A stretch of 49,197 nt of DNA, from assembly GCA_002361335.1 (NCBI GenBank), contig DESS01000343.1:5782-54978 (forward strand), read 5' to 3'. Numbering within the stretch: the stretch's first letter is position 1; each line of letters opens with the position of its first letter. Of this stretch, positions 42,770-49,197 are shown piece by piece. Source of the DNA: Richelia sp. UBA3308 (lineage in GTDB: Bacteria > Cyanobacteriota > Cyanobacteriia > Cyanobacteriales > Nostocaceae). The notes beneath the pieces are model-generated. The model ran no database searches, was not told where the DNA came from, and saw nothing but the letters and a program-made list of their open reading frames with translations. The position numbers and the translations under genes are program-made.

Positions 42770-43426
42770 TTATTGAATTGAAGGTAATACTTGTTTTTCA
42801 ACTAATATACGTCTAGTCATACTAATTTCACCAACATACTCTCTACCATCCAATTCGTAAAAAACTAATAAAGTCCTTGAATTTTTTTGATGGGAACCTA
42901 AAACTCTATCTATTTCATCTATAATTTCCGTATAATCATTTCCGGAAACATCAGAAATGGCGATTGTTTTCTTATCGCGATCGCTTAAACGTTGATCGTT
43001 ATTGGTATCAGCTTTAACTACTTCATACCACATTCCCCGCACAATTTTATCGTCACGCCTTTGCAAAACTACTTCTTGGGCATTAATAAACAAAAAGTTA
43101 TTTCTCGAAACTAATCGCCGTGCTGATTTATCATTAGCATTGACAAACAAATAATTACGGATGCTTAAGGCTTGTTTATCATAATAGTTTTGACGATAAT
43201 TTTGTTGAGAATTAACAGGTGCCATTAAATAAGGTGTACCTTCAAGTTCACGAAAATTACCCAAGCTAAATTTTAATTTATCTGACTTTTCTGCTTCAGT
43301 ATTTACCAAATTAATTGCTGTACGTTGCCGCAAAATATAGCGGCCAATTTGATAGCCTCCATAGCCGAAAACTACAAGTACAACGAAACCAATAATAAAA
43401 AACAGCCCGCGATTTGCGAATTTCAT
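42770..43426 (-). CDS. Membrane-anchored protein of unknown function with EF-hand-like loop
   Basis: 218 residues. I do not recognise the family. A short basic N-terminus is followed by one hydrophobic helix (about 7-30: GLFFIIGFVVLVVFGYGGYQ), then a polar domain presumably outside the cytoplasm. The loop DTNNDQRLSDRD (about 140-151) has the spacing of an EF-hand calcium site, with D at 1, N at 3, D at 5, R at 7 and D at 12. Beta-strand-like segments (LLVFYELDGREYVGEISMTR) end the protein. It stands alone between MITE-like copies. No clear ribosome site was found by eye. It looks intact and protein-like. Confidence 0.7.
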   Translation of the reverse strand: MKFANRGLFFIIGFVVLVVFGYGGYQIGRYILRQRTAINLVNTEAEKSDKLKFSLGNFRELEGTPYLMAPVNSQQNYRQNYYDKQALSIRNYLFVNANDKSARRLVSRNNFLFINAQEVVLQRRDDKIVRGMWYEVVKADTNNDQRLSDRDKKTIAISDVSGNDYTEIIDEIDRVLGSHQKNSRTLLVFYELDGREYVGEISMTRRILVEKQVLPSIQ

Positions 43427-43503
43427 CTTTTAATTACAACGAAAAAGAATTAGTCAAATGATTTTGGATTTTTTATTTTAGATTTTGGATTGTCTCATGA
43501 ATA

Positions 43504-43592
43504 TACAGCAGATTTTATTTTAATGAAGTAGATTCTGACGGGGCTTGCGATGCCCGTACCACACATCTCCTGCAAGTTGCCTTCATGCTGTA
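43504..43592. mobile_element. MITE-like element with perfect 7-bp ends
   Basis: TACAGCA (43504-43510) and TGCTGTA (43586-43592) are perfect terminal inverted repeats. ATGAAG (43523-43528) pairs with CTTCAT (43581-43586). The interior has ACGGGGC...GCCCGT. It encodes nothing. If the outer TA is a target duplication, the ends are CAGCA/TGCTG. Confidence 0.65.
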
Positions 43593-43931
43593 TGGCGGAA
43601 GCTTGAGGATGTCGAGATTAAGGTGAATTCTGCCGTGGAGAGCCTGCCACGACAAGCTTCACGATTTTAGGATTATCACCTAGTTAAAACATTCTGGCTT
43701 CAAACCATTGATAATTGAATCCAAAATCTAAAATTACTTCAGTGGATCGGTAAAAAATTAAATCTATGTCATAAATATATCTATTGTTTCATTAATTGCT
43801 ACATAAATATGTTAAGTAAAATAACTGATAGTATATCCGATGCTTATACTACTATGGCAACCGCGAAGCCTGTTTTTTGCACCACAGTTTCCGAATTAAA
43901 TGTATAAATTTATAAAATATATGACGCAAAA

Positions 43932-43984
43932 AAACCCGGTTTGTATAGTTAGCGTTTTCTGCTACCTAGAAACAAACCGGGTTT
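43932..43984 (-). terminator. Strong inverted repeat after the 44017-44859 gene
   Basis: AAACCCGGTTTGT (43932-43944) and ACAAACCGGGTTT (43972-43984): a perfect 13-bp stem with a 27-nt loop. On the minus strand it begins 33 nt after the stop of the gene at 44017 and is followed by TTTTGCG. It resembles the eno terminator hairpin in its CCCGG/CCGGG core. Confidence 0.65.
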
Positions 43985-44016
43985 CAAAAAATTGTTGGTT
44001 TATGGGACTGATTTAA

Positions 44017-44859
44017 TTATCGCTCTACACTGGCAGCGGCTTTAAAACCATCACCTGTAAAAGTGAAATCAACAGCGGCAGCGGCATCATCTGTAGCAGT
44101 TGCCTTCAAAACAGGACTATCAGAAGCAAAACTAAATCCTGTTGAATTTAGCTTCACATCGTCAATCAATAGTCCAGAATCTACAATAGTATCAGTTAAA
44201 TCTGTAACTCCAAAGCCTAATTCATATGTTCCGCCTTTAGAAATTGCGATTTTGAGAGTTTGAGTATCTGTAGCCTCTGAAAATCCTTTTACAGATTTAT
44301 TAGAAAATGTTGGATCGAATGTATCAGCTAGTTCTAGAGTAAAACCACCAAGAGTGAAGAAAGCTGAATCGTTGAAAGTTTTGGTTGGGGTAGCTTCATT
44401 GGTAAGAAACGTATAGTCAAACTCTAAAATATCCCCAGCTTTGGCGGTAAATGTTTGTTTCATTCCCGAACCTTCTGTTGCATTTCCACCAAGTAAACCA
44501 TCGAGAGAACCAGATGGTAAGTCTAGAAAGTCTGATAAATCAGATTCTTCAACAGAACCACCAGAATTCCTAAAACCAGTAGTCATTAAAGCTTGAGATT
44601 TTCCGTTGGTAGGGGCGATACCAATTGCTTTTGTCTCGATGCTAGTATCACCAATAGTTCGCCAATTATTGAAACTGTTTTCAAAACTACCGTTGTTGAT
44701 AAAGCTACCGAATGGAAAAGGGCCACCTATGATAGAAGATTTCGATTCTAATGATAAACTTTGTCTTGAATTAGTTGGATTTAGTTTTACATCAGATATA
44801 TCTAGTTTTACATCAGATATATCTAGTTTTAGATCTGAAGCAATCTTTTTCTCAGCCAT
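44017..44859 (-). CDS. Protein of unknown function, PEP-CTERM-like beta-sandwich, with N-terminal repeats
   Basis: 280 residues from ATG 44859, which has AAAAGGAAAATAAAA upstream (an ATG at 44904 is in frame but has no ribosome site). No signal peptide. The N-terminus has two tandem units, LKLDISD and VKLDISD, then VKLNPTN, encoded by a 21-bp DNA duplication. From about residue 50 it reads FINNGSFENSFNNWRTIGDT and later DSGLLIDDVKLNSTG, the 'NGSFE...W' and 'IDDV' pattern found in beta-sandwich domains of PEP-CTERM and related surface proteins. There is no C-terminal sorting signal. The Ser/Thr/Gly/Asp-rich, Cys-free composition suggests an exported or surface protein, but the export route is not visible. 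A strong terminator follows. Confidence 0.65.
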   Translation of the reverse strand: MAEKKIASDLKLDISDVKLDISDVKLNPTNSRQSLSLESKSSIIGGPFPFGSFINNGSFENSFNNWRTIGDTSIETKAIGIAPTNGKSQALMTTGFRNSGGSVEESDLSDFLDLPSGSLDGLLGGNATEGSGMKQTFTAKAGDILEFDYTFLTNEATPTKTFNDSAFFTLGGFTLELADTFDPTFSNKSVKGFSEATDTQTLKIAISKGGTYELGFGVTDLTDTIVDSGLLIDDVKLNSTGFSFASDSPVLKATATDDAAAAVDFTFTGDGFKAAASVER

Positions 44860-45256
44860 TTTTATTTTCCTTTTGAATTCTACCTGGGATTTTGGCGAAG
44901 CCATTCATATAGTAGTTCATGAATTATCCTGATTTTTTGAATATAAAAAAATCTAATATTAATTATTATTTCTTTTTCCGGTTTTTCAACATTTAGCAAT
45001 TACGTTATTCTCTGACAATTTTGAATATAGGCTGATTTCAAAAAAAAATTCTTTACAAAAATAAAAAATAAATCTAAATATGTAGGTATTATATTTTATA
45101 AATTTTTTATCAGCGAAATTTATCAACCTTTTAGTACTTGATTTTTTTAGATAAATCATTATTTCTTATCCAAGAATTAAGCAAGAGTGGAAAATGCACA
45201 ACATTGATGAGAAAATATAAAAACATTTGGGAGTTTTTCTGAAAAGGTATGGAGTT
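44860..45256. other. AT-rich divergent region before argC
   Basis: About 400 bp between the minus-strand gene at 44017 and argC. Both promoters should lie here. The sequence is extremely AT-rich from 44930 to 45120, with long A and T runs. I found no repeat family or operator. GGAG (45251-45254) just before ATG 45257 is the argC ribosome site. Confidence 0.4.
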
Positions 45257-46219
45257 ATGGGTAAACCGACTGTTTTTATTGATGGCGCAGAAGGTACTAC
45301 AGGGTTGCAAATTCACTCGCGTTTAAATCAGCGGGATGACATTGAAATTGTCAACATACCTCCCGAAAAGCGGAAAGATCCTCAAGTGCGATCGCAGTTT
45401 ATCAACTCTGCTGATGTGGCAATTCTCTGTTTACCCGATAATGCAGCCCGGGAAGCTGTAAGTTTTGTCACTAATCCCAATGTCAAAATACTCGATGCCA
45501 GTTCCGCTCATCGTGTTGCCAATGATTGGGTATATGGTTTCCCCGAATTAGAAGAGAAGCGCCGGGAAGAAATAAAAAACGCGAAACGAGTCAGTAACCC
45601 CGGATGTTATCCTACAGGGTTTTTAGCCTGCGTGCGCCCTTTAGTGAGAGCTGGTATTATCCCCAAAGATTTTCCCGTGACTATCAATGCCATTTCTGGC
45701 TATTCGGGAGGAGGAAGAAAGTTGATTGAGGAATATCAAAGCATTTCTCCAGAACAATCAAATAATTATGCTTACGGTATTTATGGATTAAGCTTCGGAC
45801 ACAAACACGTTAAGGAAATGCATCAGCATTCGGGTTTGCAATTTCCACCTTTGTTTGTTCCTGCGGTAGGTAATTTTGAAAAAGGAATGTTGGTACAAAT
45901 TCCTTTACCTTTACACGGGCTGCAAAATAAACCCAATGGTAAATTAATTCATCAAATACTTGAAGAATATTATCACAAGGAAAAATACGTTTCTGTTGCT
46001 GCTTTAAATGATGAAAGTTCTTTACGAAAAGGTAAATTTATTGAATCCCAAGCAGCTAATGATAGTAATTTAGTACAAGTATTTGTGTTTGCCAATGATG
46101 AAACAAAAGAAGCTTTATTAGTAGCGCGATTGGATAATTTAGGAAAAGGTGCTTCTGGTGCGGCAGTACAAAATTTAAATATTATGCTCGGTTTAGATGA
46201 AAATTTGGGGCTTTCTTGA
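45257..46219 (+). CDS. argC: N-acetyl-gamma-glutamyl-phosphate reductase, type 2
   Basis: Third step of arginine synthesis: reduces N-acetylglutamyl phosphate to the semialdehyde with NADPH. 320 residues, the shorter type 2 form. KPTVFIDGAEGTTGLQIHSR is the NAD(P)-binding start, and the catalytic Cys117 is in VSNPGCYPTGFLACVRPLV. GYSGGGRKLIEEY and KHVKEMHQHSGL are typical of the type 2 enzymes. The end is DNLGKGASGAAVQNLNIMLG. ATG 45257 has GGAG directly upstream; an in-frame TTG at 45227 would add ten residues without support. No other arg genes lie nearby. Confidence 0.94.
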   Translation: MGKPTVFIDGAEGTTGLQIHSRLNQRDDIEIVNIPPEKRKDPQVRSQFINSADVAILCLPDNAAREAVSFVTNPNVKILDASSAHRVANDWVYGFPELEEKRREEIKNAKRVSNPGCYPTGFLACVRPLVRAGIIPKDFPVTINAISGYSGGGRKLIEEYQSISPEQSNNYAYGIYGLSFGHKHVKEMHQHSGLQFPPLFVPAVGNFEKGMLVQIPLPLHGLQNKPNGKLIHQILEEYYHKEKYVSVAALNDESSLRKGKFIESQAANDSNLVQVFVFANDETKEALLVARLDNLGKGASGAAVQNLNIMLGLDENLGLS

Positions 46220-46252
46220 AGTTTAATATAAAACTTTTGGAATTTTTCATAA

Positions 46253-46425
46253 GCTAAAACTATAGCGCTATAGTTAATACCCAATACATTCGGATGAAAT
46301 TATTTGCGATTGCCTCCGGCACCCTTTCGTTGCTGATCGCGATAATTATAGCTTCAACTGTGGAGCTAAAACTATAGCGCTATAGTTAATCCTCAACACA
46401 TTCACATGGGATTATTTGCCCATCC
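46253..46425. repeat. Two copies of a repeat centred on an 18-bp perfect palindrome
   Basis: AACTATAGCGCTATAGTT at 46258-46275 and 46370-46387. Each is preceded by GCTAA and followed by AAT.C.CAA.ACATTC..ATG..ATTATTTGC, so about 55 bp are shared at 112-bp spacing. The palindrome is rich in TA and centred on GCGC. It could be a dimeric repressor operator, a recombination site or part of a dispersed element; the sequence does not decide. A further hairpin GCACCAA/TTGGTGC is at 46517-46536. Confidence 0.75.
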
Positions 46426-46540
46426 CTTAGAGTATGTTTATAAAATAATTTTAAAGTAGGGTGTAGTACGGAATTAGGATTTTATGGGAAAATAACAGCC
46501 CAACATTTGCCGTAAGGCACCAATAAGGCTTGGTGCGTGC

Positions 46541-46858
46541 TTATGTATTAAGATTATACGTTTTAACAGATGGATTATCGACAATATTAATAATTAAATC
46601 TGCTTCCTCTGACAATAGATAATCTCGCGCAATCAACTCATCTAGTCCAGTGCTTTCATCTTCCCCATCCAAGGAATAAACCCCATGCAAGTCTACAACG
46701 GTAATTTCAACTCCGTCATAGCTATATTTACCTTCTTTGCGATCGACACTTACCCCCGGCCAATTTCCTGTACGCTGATTCCCACCTGTTAAATCGTTAA
46801 ATAAAGTTGTTTTGCCACAGTTAGGATTACCAATTAAAGCAATTGTCTGTTTTTTCAT
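46541..46858 (-). pseudogene. feoB: Truncated FeoB ferrous iron transporter (G domain fragment)
   Basis: 105 codons from ATG 46858 match the start of FeoB: MKKQTIALIGNPNCGKTTLF with intact P-loop (10-17), then TGNWPGVSVDRKEGKYSYDG. The usual DLPG (G3) reads DLHG (56-59), followed by VYSLDGEDESTGLDELIARD and ADLIINIVD. The frame then changes to unrelated residues and stops. The rest of the G domain (with the NKxD motif) and the whole membrane part, more than 500 residues, are missing. I infer a dead gene. A short GTPase product could still be made, since ATG and frame are intact, but without the channel it cannot carry iron. A hairpin (46517-46536) lies at the break. Confidence 0.88.
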
Positions 46859-46886
46859 TTTTTTTATCCATGTTTAATTTAATTCT

Positions 46887-47090
46887 TCAACAACAAGTGC
46901 ACTTAAGGATACCAACCCACCAAAGCGGATGGGGATGCTGCAAAACAACAAGCAACTCACAGGCTTTTGCAGCAGTTAATAATTTTTGCTCATCTAACTG
47001 TTTGTAAACATTGAGCCTCGGTAAAAAACGTCCAAAAATATCAACCAGCCAAAATGCCTCGTCGTTGTAGCCATCAAGACATCTAAAAAA
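46887..47090 (-). pseudogene. C-terminal remnant of an unrecognised protein
   Basis: Minus-strand frame open for 67 codons between TAG (47091-47093) and TGA (46887-46889), without a plausible start. The peptide contains DGYNDEAFWLVDIFGRFLPR, LNVYKQLDEQKLLTAAKACE and LLVVLQHPHPLWWVGILK. It is clearly protein-like (aromatic clusters, helix pattern), but I cannot name the family; it is not FeoA. It lies 28 nt upstream of the feoB fragment on the same strand, so both may be leftovers of one damaged region. Confidence 0.45.
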
Positions 47091-47257
47091 CTAAATTACT
47101 GAAAAAAATTAAAAATGCTCAAAAAACACTCTGCCAAAAACACAATAGAAAACTTGTTGATTTTTCTATGAAAACCAAAAAATTATTGTAGCTTTTTAAA
47201 CCCTGTTTTTCCTATCCCTGGGTTTATATTGAGAGATGCAATTTAGGAGAGTAGAGA
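47091..47257. promoter_or_regulatory. Upstream region of the KimA-like gene
   Basis: AT-rich. TTTAGGAGAG at 47242-47251 is a good ribosome site and supports the TTG start at 47258. An imperfect AAACCCTG...CCCTGGGTTT hairpin (about 47199-47226) lies about 20 nt before it. I looked for the conserved segments of a ydaO/c-di-AMP riboswitch and did not see them. Confidence 0.4.
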
Positions 47258-49123
47258 TTGGCTAAAGCTAGTCACGAAGTGGAGATGATCAAATCAGATA
47301 AGGGGATATGGCGGTATTTGGTGGGAGAGCCTTTACCGACTAGCGCTTTTGAAGAGGAGCGTTTAACAAATGCTGGTGCTTTGGCGATTTTGTCTTCTGA
47401 TGCTTTATCTTCAGTGGCTTATGCAACCGAAGAAATTCTTTTAGTTTTGGTATTAGTGGGAAGTGGAGCGCTAGGGTTATCTTTACCCATTGCTTTGGGT
47501 ATTACCTTATTACTTGTGGTTATTACCCTTTCTTATCGTCAAACTATCCGCGCTTATCCTAATGGTGGTGGTGCTTATACTGTAGCGCGAGAAAATCTTG
47601 GTCTTTATCCGGGGTTGACTGCAGCTGCTTCCTTGATGATTGACTATACTCTGACGGTAACTGTGAGTGTTTCAGCGGGAATTGCCGCTTTGACTTCAGC
47701 GATTCCAATTTTACAATCATTTACTGTAGAGTTATGTTTGCTACTAATTTTTTTATTAATGCTGACAAATCTACGGGGATTGCGCTCAAATGGTCAATTA
47801 TTTGTAATACCGACTTATGCTTTTATTGTCACTATTTTGCTGTTGATTATCTGTGGTATTTTTCGACAAGTAACGGGACAAATTAATCCCATTGCAACAA
47901 CTGTAACTGAAAGTGTATCTTTAAATTTGTTTCTGCTGTGCCGTGCTTTTGCTGCCGGTTGTACTGCTTTAACTGGAGTGGAAGCAATTTCTAACGGTGT
48001 AATGATATTTAAGTCTCCAGAGTGGCAAAATGCCCGTCGTACTTTAGTATATATGGTCGGCATTTTAGCAACAATGTTTTTGGGGATTACTTATCTTGCC
48101 TACACTTTTCAAATTGTACCTCAAGAAGGGCAAACGGTGCTTTCCTTGTTAGGACGCTCTATTTTCGGCAATAATGCTTTTTACTACTTTTTACAAATAT
48201 CAACCTTAATAATTTTAATGCTGGCAGCCAATACCAGCTTTGCTGGTTTTCCCCGATTATGCTACTTGTTGGCGCAAGATAGATTTTTACCAAGACAATT
48301 ATTATTGTTAGGCGATCGCCTTGTTTATTCCAATGGCATTATACTCCTGAGTGCAAGTGCTGCAATATTAATCGTGATTTTTCAGGGAGAAACTAACGCG
48401 ATTATTCCTCTCTACGCCGTGGGCGTTTTTACATCCTTTACTTTGTCTCAAACTGGGATGGTACGTCGCTGGTTTAAGGAAAAAACTAGCGGATGGCAAC
48501 TAAGTGCAGTTATTAATGGCTTTGGTGCGCTGATGACGGCACTGGTATTAATGGTGATTGTGACTACTAAATTTTCTCAAGGTGCTTGGATAGTTGTACT
48601 GGCGATTCCTGGGATTGTCTACTTATTTTTGAGAATCAACCGTCATTATGGTCGATTTAAGGAAAGTTTAAGTATTGAGGCAATTGAATCAAACCAGGAT
48701 TTGTTTATTCCCAAAAAAGATGGAGTCACTCATCCTGCAATAGTATTAGTTGGACAAGTGCATCGGGGAACTGTAGAAGCGTTAGATTATGCCATCAAAA
48801 TTGCCGATGAAATCATTGCTATTCATGTTGATATTGGCGATACAGATACAACAGCTTTACAACAACAGTGGCAAGAATTAAAAACCGATATTCCCTTAAT
48901 AATTTTAGATTCTCCCTATCGTTCAGTAGTCACACCAATTAGCGAATTTCTCGCCAAATTTGAAGCACAACACCCAGGAATATTTACTACAGTTGTAATT
49001 CCAGTTTTCATCACCCAACGTTGGTGGCAAAATTTTTTACATAATCAAACGGCTTTTTATCTTAGAGCTGCATTACCTAATAAACGCAGCCGAGTTATAA
49101 GTAGTGTTCGATATTATCTTTGA
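47258..49123 (+). CDS. KimA-like potassium transporter, APC superfamily
   Basis: 621 residues, twelve membrane spans plus a C-terminal cytoplasmic domain of about 150 residues. It aligns along its length with my memory of B. subtilis KimA (YdaO), a high-affinity K+/H+ symporter. Matching parts are LAILSSDALSSVAYATEEIL, SYRQTIRAYPNGGGAYTVAR, ENLGLYPGLTAAASLMIDYT, GCTALTGVEAISNGV, NTSFAGFPRL and PLYAVGVFTSFTLSQTGM. The C-terminal domain (VALVLVGQVHRGTVEALDYA-like start, with SPYRSVVTPI and RWWQNFLHNQTAFYLRA) also matches; in KimA it responds to c-di-AMP. Substrate assignment is by homology only; related APC proteins carry amino acids. The TTG start has AGGAG 9 nt upstream. Confidence 0.82.
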   Translation: MAKASHEVEMIKSDKGIWRYLVGEPLPTSAFEEERLTNAGALAILSSDALSSVAYATEEILLVLVLVGSGALGLSLPIALGITLLLVVITLSYRQTIRAYPNGGGAYTVARENLGLYPGLTAAASLMIDYTLTVTVSVSAGIAALTSAIPILQSFTVELCLLLIFLLMLTNLRGLRSNGQLFVIPTYAFIVTILLLIICGIFRQVTGQINPIATTVTESVSLNLFLLCRAFAAGCTALTGVEAISNGVMIFKSPEWQNARRTLVYMVGILATMFLGITYLAYTFQIVPQEGQTVLSLLGRSIFGNNAFYYFLQISTLIILMLAANTSFAGFPRLCYLLAQDRFLPRQLLLLGDRLVYSNGIILLSASAAILIVIFQGETNAIIPLYAVGVFTSFTLSQTGMVRRWFKEKTSGWQLSAVINGFGALMTALVLMVIVTTKFSQGAWIVVLAIPGIVYLFLRINRHYGRFKESLSIEAIESNQDLFIPKKDGVTHPAIVLVGQVHRGTVEALDYAIKIADEIIAIHVDIGDTDTTALQQQWQELKTDIPLIILDSPYRSVVTPISEFLAKFEAQHPGIFTTVVIPVFITQRWWQNFLHNQTAFYLRAALPNKRSRVISSVRYYL

Positions 49124-49137
49124 TATAACCCATTATA

Positions 49138-49197
49138 TCATGTCCGGTTAAACAGTTATCATATCTGTGGGGGTGAATGAGTAACGAGTAACGAGTA
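49138..49197. repeat. Second copy of the 37-bp element plus heptamers, cut by the window end
   Basis: 49138-49174 equals 38828-38864 exactly. (GAGTAAC) heptamers follow at 49179-49197, truncated by the window end. It starts 15 bp after the KimA-like stop codon, as the first copy starts 13 bp after era. Confidence 0.85.

Larger units (their letters stand above)
43427..44016. other. Intergenic region with MITE-like element and terminator
   Basis: 590 bp without a gene. It holds a heptamer-like TTTTAGAT/TTTTGGAT run (43460-43492), the MITE-like element 43504-43592, a CGTGG/CCACG hairpin near 43637-43655, and the strong inverted repeat 43932-43984. Confidence 0.5.

Overview
The window is a chromosomal segment of a filamentous, probably Nostocales-type, cyanobacterium. 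Evidence: low GC; many HIP1 octamers (GCGATCGC) inside genes; heptanucleotide tandem repeats between genes; a CyanoP photosystem II protein; and a complete hormogonium polysaccharide (hps) core. I saw no tRNA, rRNA, CRISPR array, prophage or intact transposase.

Layout. 1-4567: three tandem hairpin repeats, an aspartic-protease remnant, enolase (minus) and a divergent SLH-domain porin. 4568-13493: clpB, three family-2 glycosyltransferases, a gene remnant, htpG and rpmB. 14220-27085: the hps region, with hpsA, pseudopilins hpsB/C/D, glycosyltransferase hpsE, a second HpsD-like pseudopilin, a TIGR04282 transferase, an HpsJ-like membrane coiled-coil protein and a WaaE-like glycosyltransferase, all on the plus strand. 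27893-33686: DUF502 protein, nusB, ftsY, SpoIIE-type phosphatase. 34195-38815: cyanoP, maf, a deletion scar joining a quinone oxidoreductase tail to a headless LysR gene, an aspartoacylase-family gene, era. 40066-42086 (minus): a two-subunit sodium/solute symporter. 42770-44859 (minus): two proteins of unknown function. 45257-49197: argC, a truncated feoB, another remnant, and a KimA-like potassium transporter.

How the genes work together. HpsB, HpsC and HpsD are type II secretion/type IV pilus-like minor pseudopilins, and HpsA has a pilin-like N-terminus without the E5 residue, as in GspK. Together they could form a pseudopilus tip that exports the polysaccharide needed for hormogonium gliding; the glycosyltransferases would build it. 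The three glycosyltransferases between clpB and htpG include a paralogue of hpsE, so the polysaccharide gene set seems to extend across the two chaperone genes and rpmB.

Intergenic DNA is unusually structured. There are at least four repeat classes: (i) heptamer STRRs; (ii) long-stem hairpins ending in GCACC, with a compensatory base change between copies; (iii) MITE-like elements with TACAGCA/TGCTGTA ends, one of which carries a potential start codon for hpsD; (iv) GC-rich 'aaagccc' hairpins placed after genes. Several genes are decaying: aspartic protease, feoB, LysR, quinone oxidoreductase and three or four unrecognised fragments.
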